Source: an uncultured Pelagibacteraceae bacterium
GTDB lineage: Bacteria; Pseudomonadota; Alphaproteobacteria; Pelagibacterales; Pelagibacteraceae
Assembly (NCBI GenBank): GCA_902618855.1
Contig: CACNCD010000003.1
Coordinates: 1 to 64,000 of the forward strand
DNA length: 64,000 nucleotides
Direction of reading: 5' to 3'
Shown in pieces: positions 8,094 to 16,263 of this stretch. Both the position numbers and the translations under genes were made by a program. Within the stretch, counting starts at the first letter, position 1, and each line of letters opens with the position of its first letter. The notes beneath the pieces are model-generated. The model had not been told where the DNA came from. It did no database searches and saw only the letters and a list, made by a program, of their open reading frames with translations.

Positions 8094-9932
8094 TTAAGTT
8101 TTTTCTACTCCGGTATTAGAAACCTCACTTGGAGGCGTAGTTTGAGTTATATAATCATCTTTTGCTCCGGGAACGCTAAAATCATAAGGCCATCTATGAA
8201 CTACTGGTAATCTATCACCCCAGTTACCATGCTCGGGTGGAACTGTAGGAGTTAACCATTCTAATGAGTTTGCCTTCCATGGATTTTTTCCTGCAGGCTT
8301 ACCTGTTTTTAAAGTTTTTATAATATTGTATATTAAAATAAATTGCGCAGCTCCTACCAAGAACGCAGCTAAACTAATAAATTCATTCATCCCTACAGCA
8401 GATGTAACATATGGGCTGTCATACATTTCATAATATCTTCTTGGAACTCCAATAAATCCTAGATAATGCATTGGGAAATAAATCGAGTATGCTCCTAAAA
8501 AAGTTAACCAAAAGTGCCATTTACCTAATTTTTCACTTAAAAATCTTCCTGCCACTAACGGAAACCAGTGATAAATTGCACCCATAATAACCATAAGTGG
8601 AGCTATTCCCATTACCATATGAAAATGAGCTACAACGAAATAAGTATCAGATAAAGGTACATCAACTGAAACGTTTCCTAAAAAAATACCTGTAATTCCA
8701 CCATTAACGAAGGTTACTATAAAACCTAAACACCATAACATAACAGTGTTCATTCTGATGTTACCTCTCCACAAAGTTAAAATCCAGTTATAGACTTTCA
8801 TGGCTGTTGGAACAGCAATGATTAGTGTTGTTGTTGCAAAAAAGAAACCAAACCAAGGATTCATTCCACTAACATACATGTGGTGAGCCCATACAAAAAA
8901 GCTTAAAGCACCAATTCCTACAATCGCCCATACCATCATTCTATAACCAAAAATATTTTTTCTTGCGTGAACAGAAATTAGATCTGAAATAATTCCAAAC
9001 GCTGGGAGAGCTACAATGTACACTTCTGGGTGTCCAAAGAACCAAAATAAATGTTGGAAAAGAATAGGGCTTCCTCCGCCATATTCTAAAACTTCTCCTG
9101 CTTTTAAAATTGTTGGCATAAAGAAACTTGTTCCAAGAACTTTATCCAAACTCATCATCAAGGCTCCAACTAATAGAGCCGGGAATGCCAACATTGCTAA
9201 AACAGTAGCTGTAAAAATACCCCATACTGTTAGAGGCATTCTCATCAAAGTCATGCCCCTAGTTCGAGCTTGTAAAACAGTGATTAAATAATTTAGTCCA
9301 CCCATTGTAAAACCAGCAACAAATAAAATTAGAGATAGACACATTAATAGTATACCCGCACCAGATCCTGGTGTTCCCTCTAATATTGTTTGAGGTGGGT
9401 ACAAAGTCCATCCAGCACCAGTTGGTCCACCTGGCACAAAGAAGCTAGCCATTAAAACAGCCACAGCTACAAAGAAAGACCAAAAACTTACCATGTTAAG
9501 ATATGGAAAGACCATGTCTCTAGCTCCAACCATTAACGGAATTAAATAATTTCCAAACCCTCCTAGGAAAAGTGCTGTTAAAAAATATACAACCATTATC
9601 ATTCCATGCATTGTAACGAACTGATAATAATGTTCTGCAGTTACAAAACCCGCTGCACCAGGAAATCCTAATTGTAAACGCATTAACCATGAAAGAATAA
9701 GACCAACAACTCCTGTGAAAGTAGCTAGAAGAAAATATTGCACTCCGATGACTTTAGCGTCCTGACAAAAAATCCATTTAGTAATAAAACTGTGTCCGTG
9801 ATATAAATCTTGGTCTGCTATCTCAGCAGGTCTCACATAATCCATATCCGGAGTTACACCAGCGCTTCCTCCGCCCATTGTCTCCGAGGATTGAGCGTGA
9901 ATTGTTTTATTATCGTTATAATCTTCTGACAT
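8094..9932 (-). CDS. ctaD: Cytochrome c oxidase subunit I
   Basis: This is the catalytic subunit of the haem-copper oxidase, where O2 is reduced at the haem a3-CuB centre. The signature WFFGHPEVYIVALPAFGII has the CuB histidine and the cross-linked Tyr of A-type oxidases. The paired CuB histidines are in WAHHMYVSGM, and the haem histidines in HFHMVMG and in the early HGMIMVVYF helix. Length is 612 aa with a polar N-terminal extension and a C-terminal tail. The ATG at 9932 follows a 37 bp gap after ctaC. The gene is less AT-rich than its neighbours, as expected for a highly expressed conserved protein. Confidence 0.99.
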   Translation of the reverse strand: MSEDYNDNKTIHAQSSETMGGGSAGVTPDMDYVRPAEIADQDLYHGHSFITKWIFCQDAKVIGVQYFLLATFTGVVGLILSWLMRLQLGFPGAAGFVTAEHYYQFVTMHGMIMVVYFLTALFLGGFGNYLIPLMVGARDMVFPYLNMVSFWSFFVAVAVLMASFFVPGGPTGAGWTLYPPQTILEGTPGSGAGILLMCLSLILFVAGFTMGGLNYLITVLQARTRGMTLMRMPLTVWGIFTATVLAMLAFPALLVGALMMSLDKVLGTSFFMPTILKAGEVLEYGGGSPILFQHLFWFFGHPEVYIVALPAFGIISDLISVHARKNIFGYRMMVWAIVGIGALSFFVWAHHMYVSGMNPWFGFFFATTTLIIAVPTAMKVYNWILTLWRGNIRMNTVMLWCLGFIVTFVNGGITGIFLGNVSVDVPLSDTYFVVAHFHMVMGIAPLMVIMGAIYHWFPLVAGRFLSEKLGKWHFWLTFLGAYSIYFPMHYLGFIGVPRRYYEMYDSPYVTSAVGMNEFISLAAFLVGAAQFILIYNIIKTLKTGKPAGKNPWKANSLEWLTPTVPPEHGNWGDRLPVVHRWPYDFSVPGAKDDYITQTTPPSEVSNTGVEKT

Positions 9933-9969
9933 TATTTTTTCCTATTTATATTTTTATTTACCATTTAAT

Positions 9970-10806
9970 TTATTTTTTTACCAATTTTGTTTTTTCAGTT
10001 TCCATTTTTTCTTGTTTTGCTATTAAATCCGAGAAAAGCTCTTGTTCATCTAACCATTTATTATATTCTTGGGTTTCTTGTACTATGACACCACCTCTCA
10101 TTGCATAGTGTCCAACGCCACAATATTCTACACATAAAACTTCAAATTCACCAGTCTTGTTGGGTTCAAACCAATAAAACGTTACAATACCTGGAACCGC
10201 ATCCATTTTAGCTCTAAACTGTGGAACATACCAATTATGTAGAACATCTACTGATCTTAATAATATTTTTACTGGCACGTTGTTTTCAAGATTTAAAACA
10301 TCACTTTGAATCATTACATCATCTTTACCATAAGGATCATCCAAATTTATTCCAAATGGATTATTATCGTTTACATTTACCACTTGAGTTGTTCCTAACT
10401 TGCCATCTTTGCCTGGTAATCTATATTGCCATCCCCATTGCCAAGCCATCACATCAACCTCAAGTGCATTTTTTGGAACATTCACATAACTATTCCAGAT
10501 AACTAGACCGGGCGCTAAAAGCGCAACTACTCCTAAAGTTGTTGCCCAAGTTAAAATTTTTTCTAATTTCTTATCTTCAGGTTTGTATTCTGCCTTACGA
10601 TTTTCTTTGTAAGAAAATTTGAAAACACAGTAAACCATGAAAAGACATACAGCTACAAATACGCCTCCGCCAATCCAGAACGTTAAAGTGATTGTGTCAT
10701 CCATACCACCCCAGTTAGAGGCTACATCTGTCCAATACCACGGCGTAAAAATGTGAAATAATATTGAGCCTAAAATGACTAAAAAAAATATAATTCCTGG
10801 ATGCAT
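9970..10806 (-). CDS. ctaC: Cytochrome c oxidase subunit II
   Basis: CtaC receives electrons from cytochrome c at its dinuclear CuA centre. The CuA site is seen as LCVEYCGVGHYAMRGG (Cys-x3-Cys-x3-His-x2-Met), with the upstream histidine ligand in SVDVLHNWYVPQF. The aromatic electron-entry motif is AWQWGWQYRLPG. It is 278 aa with an N-terminal hydrophobic segment and two transmembrane hairpin helices before the periplasmic cupredoxin domain. It is the first gene of the minus-strand cta operon, with a promoter and a palindrome immediately upstream. Confidence 0.98.
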   Translation of the reverse strand: MHPGIIFFLVILGSILFHIFTPWYWTDVASNWGGMDDTITLTFWIGGGVFVAVCLFMVYCVFKFSYKENRKAEYKPEDKKLEKILTWATTLGVVALLAPGLVIWNSYVNVPKNALEVDVMAWQWGWQYRLPGKDGKLGTTQVVNVNDNNPFGINLDDPYGKDDVMIQSDVLNLENNVPVKILLRSVDVLHNWYVPQFRAKMDAVPGIVTFYWFEPNKTGEFEVLCVEYCGVGHYAMRGGVIVQETQEYNKWLDEQELFSDLIAKQEKMETEKTKLVKK

Positions 10807-10826
10807 AACGTTTATATAGAAGAAAT

Positions 10827-10857
10827 ATTATATAATTACCTATGACAAAATGTCATA
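10827..10857 (-). promoter_or_regulatory. ctaC promoter overlapped by a perfect inverted repeat
   Basis: Read on the minus strand, ATGACA (10856-10851), an 18 bp spacer and TATAAT (10832-10827) form a plausible sigma70-type promoter, placing the transcript start roughly 14 bases before the ctaC ATG. The sequence TATGACAAAATGTCATA at 10841-10857 is a perfect 7+7 bp inverted repeat with a 3 bp centre, and it covers the -35 box and half of the spacer. This is where a dimeric regulator could bind. The regulator is not identifiable from the window. Confidence 0.5.
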
Positions 10858-10894
10858 AAAATTGTTAAAATAAACTAATATAATCAACAATATT

Positions 10895-11086
10895 ATGCTC
10901 GGAAAAGTTGGAATCTTAATAACAATACTCGTTTTAGTTTTACTTTTTTATCTTGTAATTTCTTTTGGAGCAGGAGCTTTTTCAAAGGATAAAGCTAAGC
11001 CAGAAACTAAAAGATATTTAAAATCTGTTAATATACTTTTGGTTATAATTGCTGTTGTTGGAAGTATTTTAGTTTTTTTCCTTTAG
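10895..11086 (+). CDS. Small two-helix membrane protein, unknown function
   Basis: This 63-residue protein is divergent from ctaC. It has two hydrophobic helices (VGILITILVLVLLFYLVISFGA and VNILLVIIAVVGSILVFFL) joined by a short basic loop containing KDKAKPETKRYLK. Codon use matches the real genes around it, and it fills the gap exactly, ending 2 bp before the convergent subunit-III-like gene. No Shine-Dalgarno sequence is evident. It might be an oxidase-associated small subunit, or an unrelated small membrane protein. I do not recognise the family. Confidence 0.55.
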   Translation: MLGKVGILITILVLVLLFYLVISFGAGAFSKDKAKPETKRYLKSVNILLVIIAVVGSILVFFL

Positions 11087-11088
11087 TC

Positions 11089-11769
11089 CTATTCAATTAT
11101 AGATTTGCACCATTCTATAAAAGCATCATTAAAAATATAAATCATTAAAAAAAATGCTAACCAAACTATTAATAAAAAAGTCCAATACCAAGATAAAGCT
11201 GTAATGCTTTTTTCCTGATCTAAAATTTTACTATGTTCAAGTTTTAATACTCTTGAAGAAACTTTTCCCCAAAAAAATAATCCTCCTAATAAATGTAAAC
11301 CATGCAGTGTAGTAAAAACATAAAATGATGAAAAATAAGTATTTGTAGTAACAAAATTTCCGCTCTTCATTAGTTGCATCCAAAAAATTATTTGTCCAAA
11401 AAGAAATAAATAACTCAGTCCACCAACTATAATTAAATTTTTTTTTATTTTTGAAGTTTCTTTTCTCTCTAAATCTTTTGTAATTTTATAAAAAAAATAA
11501 CTTACAAAGAAAAGAACGGTAGTATTTAACCATAATAAATTTGGCTTCAATAAATACATTGTATCCTGGCCAGGTGGAATAGAGTAAATGTAAGCAGTAA
11601 AAATTAAACTAAATAAGACGGTTGCTATACCAAAAATAATTATTACTGCAGATTTTTGTTCCGAAATATTAAAAGTTTTTCCTGTATGAGACGTATCAAT
11701 TGCCATCTGTTCCTTTTCCCAAGGTTTTTGAAGCAATGTGCTAAAAAGTTTCTTTAAAATTCCACTCAT
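11089..11769 (-). CDS. Second cytochrome c oxidase subunit III-like protein
   Basis: This 226-residue protein with about five membrane helices belongs to the haem-copper oxidase subunit III family. It has the family motifs in divergent form: PNLLWLNTTVLFFVSYFFY, FTTLHGLHLLGGLFFW (His in the third-helix motif) and ALSWYWTFLLIVWLAFFLMIYIF. It starts at ATG 11769, diverging from the Sco1 gene by 36 bp. It is distinct from ctaE and stands outside the ctaC-D-E transcript, facing it. It may be an alternative subunit III, an assembly factor, or a CoxO/CoxP-like accessory subunit. Confidence 0.8.
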   Translation of the reverse strand: MSGILKKLFSTLLQKPWEKEQMAIDTSHTGKTFNISEQKSAVIIIFGIATVLFSLIFTAYIYSIPPGQDTMYLLKPNLLWLNTTVLFFVSYFFYKITKDLERKETSKIKKNLIIVGGLSYLFLFGQIIFWMQLMKSGNFVTTNTYFSSFYVFTTLHGLHLLGGLFFWGKVSSRVLKLEHSKILDQEKSITALSWYWTFLLIVWLAFFLMIYIFNDAFIEWCKSIIE

Positions 11770-11805
11770 AAATTTTATATAATCACATATATAATTTTAT
11801 CAATA

Positions 11806-12390
11806 ATGAAAATAAAAACATCTGTAATTGTAATAGCTGGTTGCCTAGGGATTTTTATATTTGTAATGCTGCCTATTTTTTTATCTGTACAAGGCAAGAA
11901 AGATGATTATGTCGCATCTTTTCAGGGCTCACAATTTTCTCTTAAAGACATGAACAATAATGTTATTACGGAAAAATCATTTAAAGGTCCATTGACTGCA
12001 ATTTTTTTTGGTTTCACTAATTGCCCAGATGTATGTCCAATGACTCTAAATAAAATGGATATTGTGCTCGATAAATTAAAAAAGGAAAACAAATCAGTTA
12101 AATTATTTTTTGTAAGTGTTGATCCAGAAAGGGATACACCGGAAGTTATTAAGGATTATTTGGGTACTTTTGAAAATAAGTTCATTGGGATTACTGGAGA
12201 AAAAGAAAAGATCTTTTTACTCTACAAATCTTGGGGCATTATGAGTCAAAAAGTATTTACAGAAAATGGAGAATATAATATCGATCATAGTTCTCCGGTT
12301 ATATTGCTAAAGGATGGAAAGTATGTTGCAAGAATATCTCCACGTGACGATATAAAAAGATCAATAAAAATAATTAAAAAACATTTATAA
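11806..12390 (+). CDS. sco1: Sco1/SenC-family copper chaperone
   Basis: Sco proteins deliver copper to the CuA site of oxidase subunit II. The copper site is complete: FGFTNCPDVCPMT (Cys73, Cys77) and the distal His161 in NIDHSSPV. The fold is thioredoxin-like, with the SVDPERDTPEV motif. An N-terminal hydrophobic helix (residues 7-27) anchors it to the inner membrane, facing the periplasm. Length is 194 aa. Its location beside the oxidase genes matches this role. Its 3' end overlaps the convergent rsmE gene by 6 bp. Confidence 0.95.
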   Translation: MKIKTSVIVIAGCLGIFIFVMLPIFLSVQGKKDDYVASFQGSQFSLKDMNNNVITEKSFKGPLTAIFFGFTNCPDVCPMTLNKMDIVLDKLKKENKSVKLFFVSVDPERDTPEVIKDYLGTFENKFIGITGEKEKIFLLYKSWGIMSQKVFTENGEYNIDHSSPVILLKDGKYVARISPRDDIKRSIKIIKKHL

Positions 12391-13095
12391 ATTTAAAGCA
12401 TAATTAATTATTGATATCGCAGAAATAGCTGCTGTCTCTGATCTAAGAATATTTTCATTAATTTTAATTTTATTTACTCCATTGAAAGATAAAATCTCTT
12501 TTCTTTCTATTTCAGAAAAATCACCTTCGGGTCCAACAATAATACAAATAGGTTTTTCTGTTTGTTCTTTTATGTGTAATTTTTTATTTTCAGTGTTGAG
12601 ATCAGTAAATATTAATTCAATTTTTTTATTATTTTTTTCTAAAAAATTATTTAAATTTTGACTCTTTTCAAGCTTGGGGATATCAATACGATTTGATTGT
12701 TCACAGGACTCAATAATTATTTTTTCTATTCTATTGGCGTTAACCTTTCTAACCACGGATCTATCAAAAATAATTGGAATAAACTTGGTAACTCCTAATT
12801 CTGTTGCTTTTTGTATCATGAAATTAAAATAGTTAGATTTAATTGGTGAAAAAGCCAACCATATTTCTTTACTACTTTTGGTTTGTCTTAATTTTTTAGT
12901 GATATTAAATTCTACTATTCCTTTTGAAATTTCTCTTATTTTTGCCTCCCATTCTCCGCTACGATTAAATAATGAAAAAACCTCATTTGGTTTAATTCTC
13001 ATAACTTTGCTAATATAGTGAGATTGTGGTTTATCTAGCTTTGAAGTTAAATTAAGTGATAAACTTTTAGGAAAAAATAATCTAATATTGCTCAT
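12385..13095 (-). CDS. rsmE: 16S rRNA m3U1498 methyltransferase RsmE
   Basis: RsmE is a SPOUT-class methyltransferase acting on U1498 of 16S rRNA. The knotted SAM-binding region is visible as ICIIVGPEGDFSEIE and the C-terminal ILRSETAAISAISIINYAL. The N-terminal PUA-like domain contains SHYISKVMRIKPNEVFSLFN. The 236-residue length is normal. The gene is a single-cistron minus-strand unit, convergent with sco1 and divergent from the dehalogenase gene by 17 bp. Confidence 0.95.
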   Translation of the reverse strand: MSNIRLFFPKSLSLNLTSKLDKPQSHYISKVMRIKPNEVFSLFNRSGEWEAKIREISKGIVEFNITKKLRQTKSSKEIWLAFSPIKSNYFNFMIQKATELGVTKFIPIIFDRSVVRKVNANRIEKIIIESCEQSNRIDIPKLEKSQNLNNFLEKNNKKIELIFTDLNTENKKLHIKEQTEKPICIIVGPEGDFSEIERKEILSFNGVNKIKINENILRSETAAISAISIINYALNL

Positions 13096-13112
13096 AGTTC
13101 TTAGATTAATTT

Positions 13113-13775
13113 ATGAAAAATGTTAAAGCAATAATTTTTGATGCTTATGGAACGTTATTTGATGTAAATTCTGCTGCAGAAAAATGTAAAGACAAAATTG
13201 GTGACAAGTGGGAAGGTTTTGCAAATTTTTGGCGAACTACTCAATTAGAATACACTTGGCTTAGAAGTTTAATGAAAAGACACGAAGATTTTTGGAAAGT
13301 TACTGAGGACAGTTTAGATAAATCAATGAATTTATTTAAGATAGACAAATCAATGAAAAATGAACTTTTAAATTTATATAAGGTTCTAAATACATTTCCA
13401 GAGGTAAGAGATGTTTTAAATAAATTGAAAGAAAAAAATTACAAGCTTGCTATTCTTTCAAACGGAACCCCTAAGCTTCTTAATGAATTAGTTTCCAGTA
13501 ATAATCTAAATAATATATTTGATGATATTTTCTCAATTGAAGAAGTAGGGATTTATAAACCAGATGCAAAAGTTTACGACATGCCAGTAAAAAAATATAA
13601 AATACAAAAAGAAGAGATTGTATTTTTAAGTGCAAATACATGGGATGTTTCCGGTGGAGGAAATTATGGTTATAGTTCTATTTGGGTAAATCGAAATAAT
13701 AGTATTTTTGATAATCTTGACTACATACCTAAAAAAGAAGTTAAAAACTTAAATCAATTACTTGATATTGTTTAA
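13113..13775 (+). CDS. Haloacid dehalogenase type II (HAD hydrolase)
   Basis: The HAD motifs are complete: motif I AIIFDAYGTLFDV (nucleophile Asp10 followed by AYGTLFD, the haloacid dehalogenase form rather than the phosphatase DxD form), motif II ILSNGTPKLL, motif III KPDAKVY and motif IV FLSANTWDVSGGGNYG, where SANxWD is typical of L-2-haloacid dehalogenases. Length is 220 aa and the protein is cytoplasmic. The expected reaction is hydrolysis of short 2-haloalkanoic acids to 2-hydroxyacids. Natural substrates in seawater are uncertain. Confidence 0.88.
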   Translation: MKNVKAIIFDAYGTLFDVNSAAEKCKDKIGDKWEGFANFWRTTQLEYTWLRSLMKRHEDFWKVTEDSLDKSMNLFKIDKSMKNELLNLYKVLNTFPEVRDVLNKLKEKNYKLAILSNGTPKLLNELVSSNNLNNIFDDIFSIEEVGIYKPDAKVYDMPVKKYKIQKEEIVFLSANTWDVSGGGNYGYSSIWVNRNNSIFDNLDYIPKKEVKNLNQLLDIV

Positions 13776-13787
13776 AGCAGCGCTCTT

Positions 13788-13817
13788 TTGACATGTGTAA
13801 AAAAATTAAAATATAAT
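13788..13817 (+). promoter_or_regulatory. Consensus sigma70-type promoter for the RHH-like/DoxX/pirin genes
   Basis: TTGACA (13788-13793), an 18 bp spacer and TATAAT (13812-13817) match the consensus in both boxes. The predicted start near 13824 leaves a short leader with an AAGGAG ribosome-binding site at 13838-13843, 6 bp before the ATG at 13850. It is one of the best promoters in the window. Confidence 0.7.
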
Positions 13818-13849
13818 AGAATTTAGTTAATAAATTGAAGGAGAAAATA

Positions 13850-14041
13850 ATGGCTGGTGAAAAAATAGATATTTCTTTTGAGATAAACACAGACTCAGAA
13901 AAATTACTTGAACAAATAGTGGAAAAATACGACTTACCAGACAAATCAAAAGCTCTCAGATGTCTTCTTGATTATGTCGAGGAAAAAGATTCAGAGTGGG
14001 ATGAAATGTTTGCTACGGTTCGTTGTAATAGATGCGGATAA
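13850..14041 (+). CDS. Small RHH-like protein with C-terminal CxxC, unknown function
   Basis: This 63-residue protein starts at ATG 13850 behind a strong AAGGAG site; an in-frame TTG 15 bp upstream is less likely. The pattern is a strand (KIDISFEINT), a helix (SEKLLEQIVEKYDL) and a helix (KSKALRCLLDYVEEK), which resembles a ribbon-helix-helix DNA-binding unit. The protein ends in VRCNRCG, a CxxC that could bind metal. I do not recognise a named family. It is the first gene of a likely operon with DoxX, pirin and quinone reductase. A regulatory role is inferred. Confidence 0.8.
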   Translation: MAGEKIDISFEINTDSEKLLEQIVEKYDLPDKSKALRCLLDYVEEKDSEWDEMFATVRCNRCG

Positions 14042-14047
14042 AAATTT

Positions 14048-14455
14048 ATGGATAAATTAGACAATAAATTAAATAAATTTTTTTCAAGAATACAATTTTT
14101 ATCACCTTGGTTGATAAGATTAGGTCTTGGTATAGCTTTTAGTATTCATGGATTGAGTAAATTTCCACTGCCACCAGAAGTTTTGATGGATTATTTTGGT
14201 TTTTCTGCTTTTTTTGCATCACTTATTGCACTTAGTGAATTAGGGGCTGGATTATCTTTGATTATTGGTGGTCTTATAAAAGGTTCTATTGGTAATCTAA
14301 TAACGAGAGTTAGTGCTTTAACTATTGCTGTTGTTATGATTAATGCTTTTGCATTAGCTCATAGAGATTGGTTTATTACAACAAAGCTATTTACCAGCGA
14401 ACAAATTTTTCTTCTTATAATCGCTTTATATTTTTTAATTAAAGGAAATAAATAA
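14048..14455 (+). CDS. DoxX-family membrane protein
   Basis: This is a 135-residue four-helix membrane protein. Diagnostic features of the DoxX family are the first helix WLIRLGLGIAFSIHGLSKF, the LIALSELGAGLSLIIGGL second segment, and the downstream NAFALAHRDWFI loop. The family is linked to oxidative-stress protection and quinone- or thiol-related redox chemistry, with no agreed single reaction. It lies 6 bp after the RHH-like gene and abuts the TTG start of the pirin gene. Confidence 0.85.
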   Translation: MDKLDNKLNKFFSRIQFLSPWLIRLGLGIAFSIHGLSKFPLPPEVLMDYFGFSAFFASLIALSELGAGLSLIIGGLIKGSIGNLITRVSALTIAVVMINAFALAHRDWFITTKLFTSEQIFLLIIALYFLIKGNK

Positions 14456-15292
14456 TTGAAAACAGTAGAAGTAAAACAAATCATTGATCCAATTCCAGCT
14501 TCTGATGGCGCTGGAGTAAAACTAAAAAGAAGCATCGGTGTCGAGCCTAACTATTTCGATCCATTTTTAATGCTGGATGAATTTGGTTCTGAAAATAGTG
14601 AAGATTATATTGCAGGTTTTCCCCCTCATCCTCATAGAGGAATTGAAACAGTTACCTACATGCTTTCAGGAGATTTTGAACATAAAGATAGTACTGGCGG
14701 TGAAGGAAGAATGACTGCTGGAGATGTTCAGTGGATGAAAACAGGAAGTGGAATTATTCATTCAGAAATGCCTGCTATGAAAGAAGGTAAACTTCATGGC
14801 TTTCAATTATGGATTAATATGCCAGCGAAATTGAAAATGAGCAAACCTGAATACATTTATATTGATGCAGATAAAATGAGTGTACATCAAGATCAAGATA
14901 AGAAAGTAAAAGTTATTGCTGGAAAATTTGAAAATGCTGAAGGCCCTGTAAAAGGACATAATATTGAACCAGTATATTTTGATGTTGAACTAAATAAAGA
15001 TAAAGAATTTAATTTTTATTTACCATATTCACACAATACTTTTGTGTATCTGATTAATGGTGAAATAGAAATTGGTTCTAAGAAGCATGATAATATTAAA
15101 GATAGTACTTTAATATTGCTTTCAAGAGGTGAAGATTTAAAAGTTAAAGCAAAAACAAAAGCGAAATTTCTAGTTATATCTGGTAAACCAATAAATGAGG
15201 AAATTGCAAGAGGTGGGCCTTTTGTGATGAATACTAAAGCAGAAATCTTGCAAGCTATTGAAGATTATCATAATGATACATTTGTAAAATGA
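14456..15292 (+). CDS. Pirin-family protein
   Basis: This bicupin protein is 278 aa long. The N-terminal cupin carries the pirin metal site FPPHPHRGIETVTYMLSG (His-x-His) and the later SGIIHSEMP histidine/glutamate. The C-terminal cupin includes PYSHNTFVYLINGEIEIG. Pirins are iron proteins; bacterial members can act as quercetinases or as regulators. The start is TTG at 14456, directly after the DoxX stop, because the first internal ATG would delete the conserved beginning. It overlaps the next ATG by 4 bp. Confidence 0.92.
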   Translation: MKTVEVKQIIDPIPASDGAGVKLKRSIGVEPNYFDPFLMLDEFGSENSEDYIAGFPPHPHRGIETVTYMLSGDFEHKDSTGGEGRMTAGDVQWMKTGSGIIHSEMPAMKEGKLHGFQLWINMPAKLKMSKPEYIYIDADKMSVHQDQDKKVKVIAGKFENAEGPVKGHNIEPVYFDVELNKDKEFNFYLPYSHNTFVYLINGEIEIGSKKHDNIKDSTLILLSRGEDLKVKAKTKAKFLVISGKPINEEIARGGPFVMNTKAEILQAIEDYHNDTFVK

Positions 15293-16263
15293 AAGCTATA
15301 CAAATATCAAAAAATGGTGGTCCAGAAGTACTTGAATTAAAAGATATAAAACTTAACAAGCCTGAAAAAGATGAGGTTACAATAGAACACAAGGCTATAG
15401 GTCTAAATTATATCGACACTTATCATAGATCAGGACTATATCCTTTAAAGCTACCGTCAGGAATTGGTGCTGAGGGTGCTGGGGTAATAAAAGAAATAGG
15501 ATCTAATGTAAGAGAATTTAAAGTTGGTGATAAAGTTGCTTATGCTGGTATGCCACTTGGTTCTTATTCAAGTGATAGAAACTATCCAACTAAAAATCTC
15601 GTAAAAGTTCCAGATGGTATCGATCTTGAAATTGCAGCAACTCTTATGACAAAAGGCTTAACAACCTTTTATCTATTACATAAGACATATCCTGTTAAAT
15701 CTGGCGAAACAATTTTATTCCATGCGGCGGCTGGAGGAGTTGGTCAAATATTTGGCCAGTGGGCAAAAAGTTTAGGATGTAAAGTAATTGGTACTGTTGG
15801 ATCTGATGAAAAAATTGGGAAAGCAAAAAGTTATGGTTATGATCATGTAATTAATTATAACAAAGAAAACTTCTCTGAAAAGGTTTTAGAAATTACTAAA
15901 AAAAAAGGAGTTCCAGTTGTGTATGATGGCGTTGGAAAAAATACCCTTCAAGGTTCGCTAGATTCTTTAAGCATAAGAGGTATGATGGTATCTTTTGGAA
16001 ACGCCTCAGGACCACTATCAGATATAAATGTTCCAAAGTTACTTCAGCCAAAAAACTTATATTTTGTTAGACCATCTATGCAACACTATCTTGGTTCTAA
16101 AGAAGAAATTGATGAAGGTGCAAAATTATTATTTGATAAAGTTAAATCTGGAAAGATAAAAATAGAAATATTTAAAAAGTATAATCTTGATGAGGTCATT
16201 CAAGCTCACAAAGATCTTGAGGCTAGAAAAATTCTTGGTCCTGCAATAATTGTTCCAAATTAG
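15289..16263 (+). CDS. NADPH:quinone reductase, zinc-independent MDR family
   Basis: This is a medium-chain reductase of 324 aa. The N-terminal GroES-like domain has GLNYIDTYHRSGLYPLKLPSGIGAEGAG, and the NADPH-binding Rossmann loop is HAAAGGVGQIFGQW near residue 150. Zinc-ligand cysteines are absent, as in quinone oxidoreductase (QOR). It probably reduces quinones or reactive enals with NADPH. The ATG overlaps the pirin stop (ATGA-type junction), so it is the last gene of the pirin operon. The 3' end overlaps the convergent DUF2721 gene by 4 bp. Confidence 0.92.
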   Translation: MKAIQISKNGGPEVLELKDIKLNKPEKDEVTIEHKAIGLNYIDTYHRSGLYPLKLPSGIGAEGAGVIKEIGSNVREFKVGDKVAYAGMPLGSYSSDRNYPTKNLVKVPDGIDLEIAATLMTKGLTTFYLLHKTYPVKSGETILFHAAAGGVGQIFGQWAKSLGCKVIGTVGSDEKIGKAKSYGYDHVINYNKENFSEKVLEITKKKGVPVVYDGVGKNTLQGSLDSLSIRGMMVSFGNASGPLSDINVPKLLQPKNLYFVRPSMQHYLGSKEEIDEGAKLLFDKVKSGKIKIEIFKKYNLDEVIQAHKDLEARKILGPAIIVPN

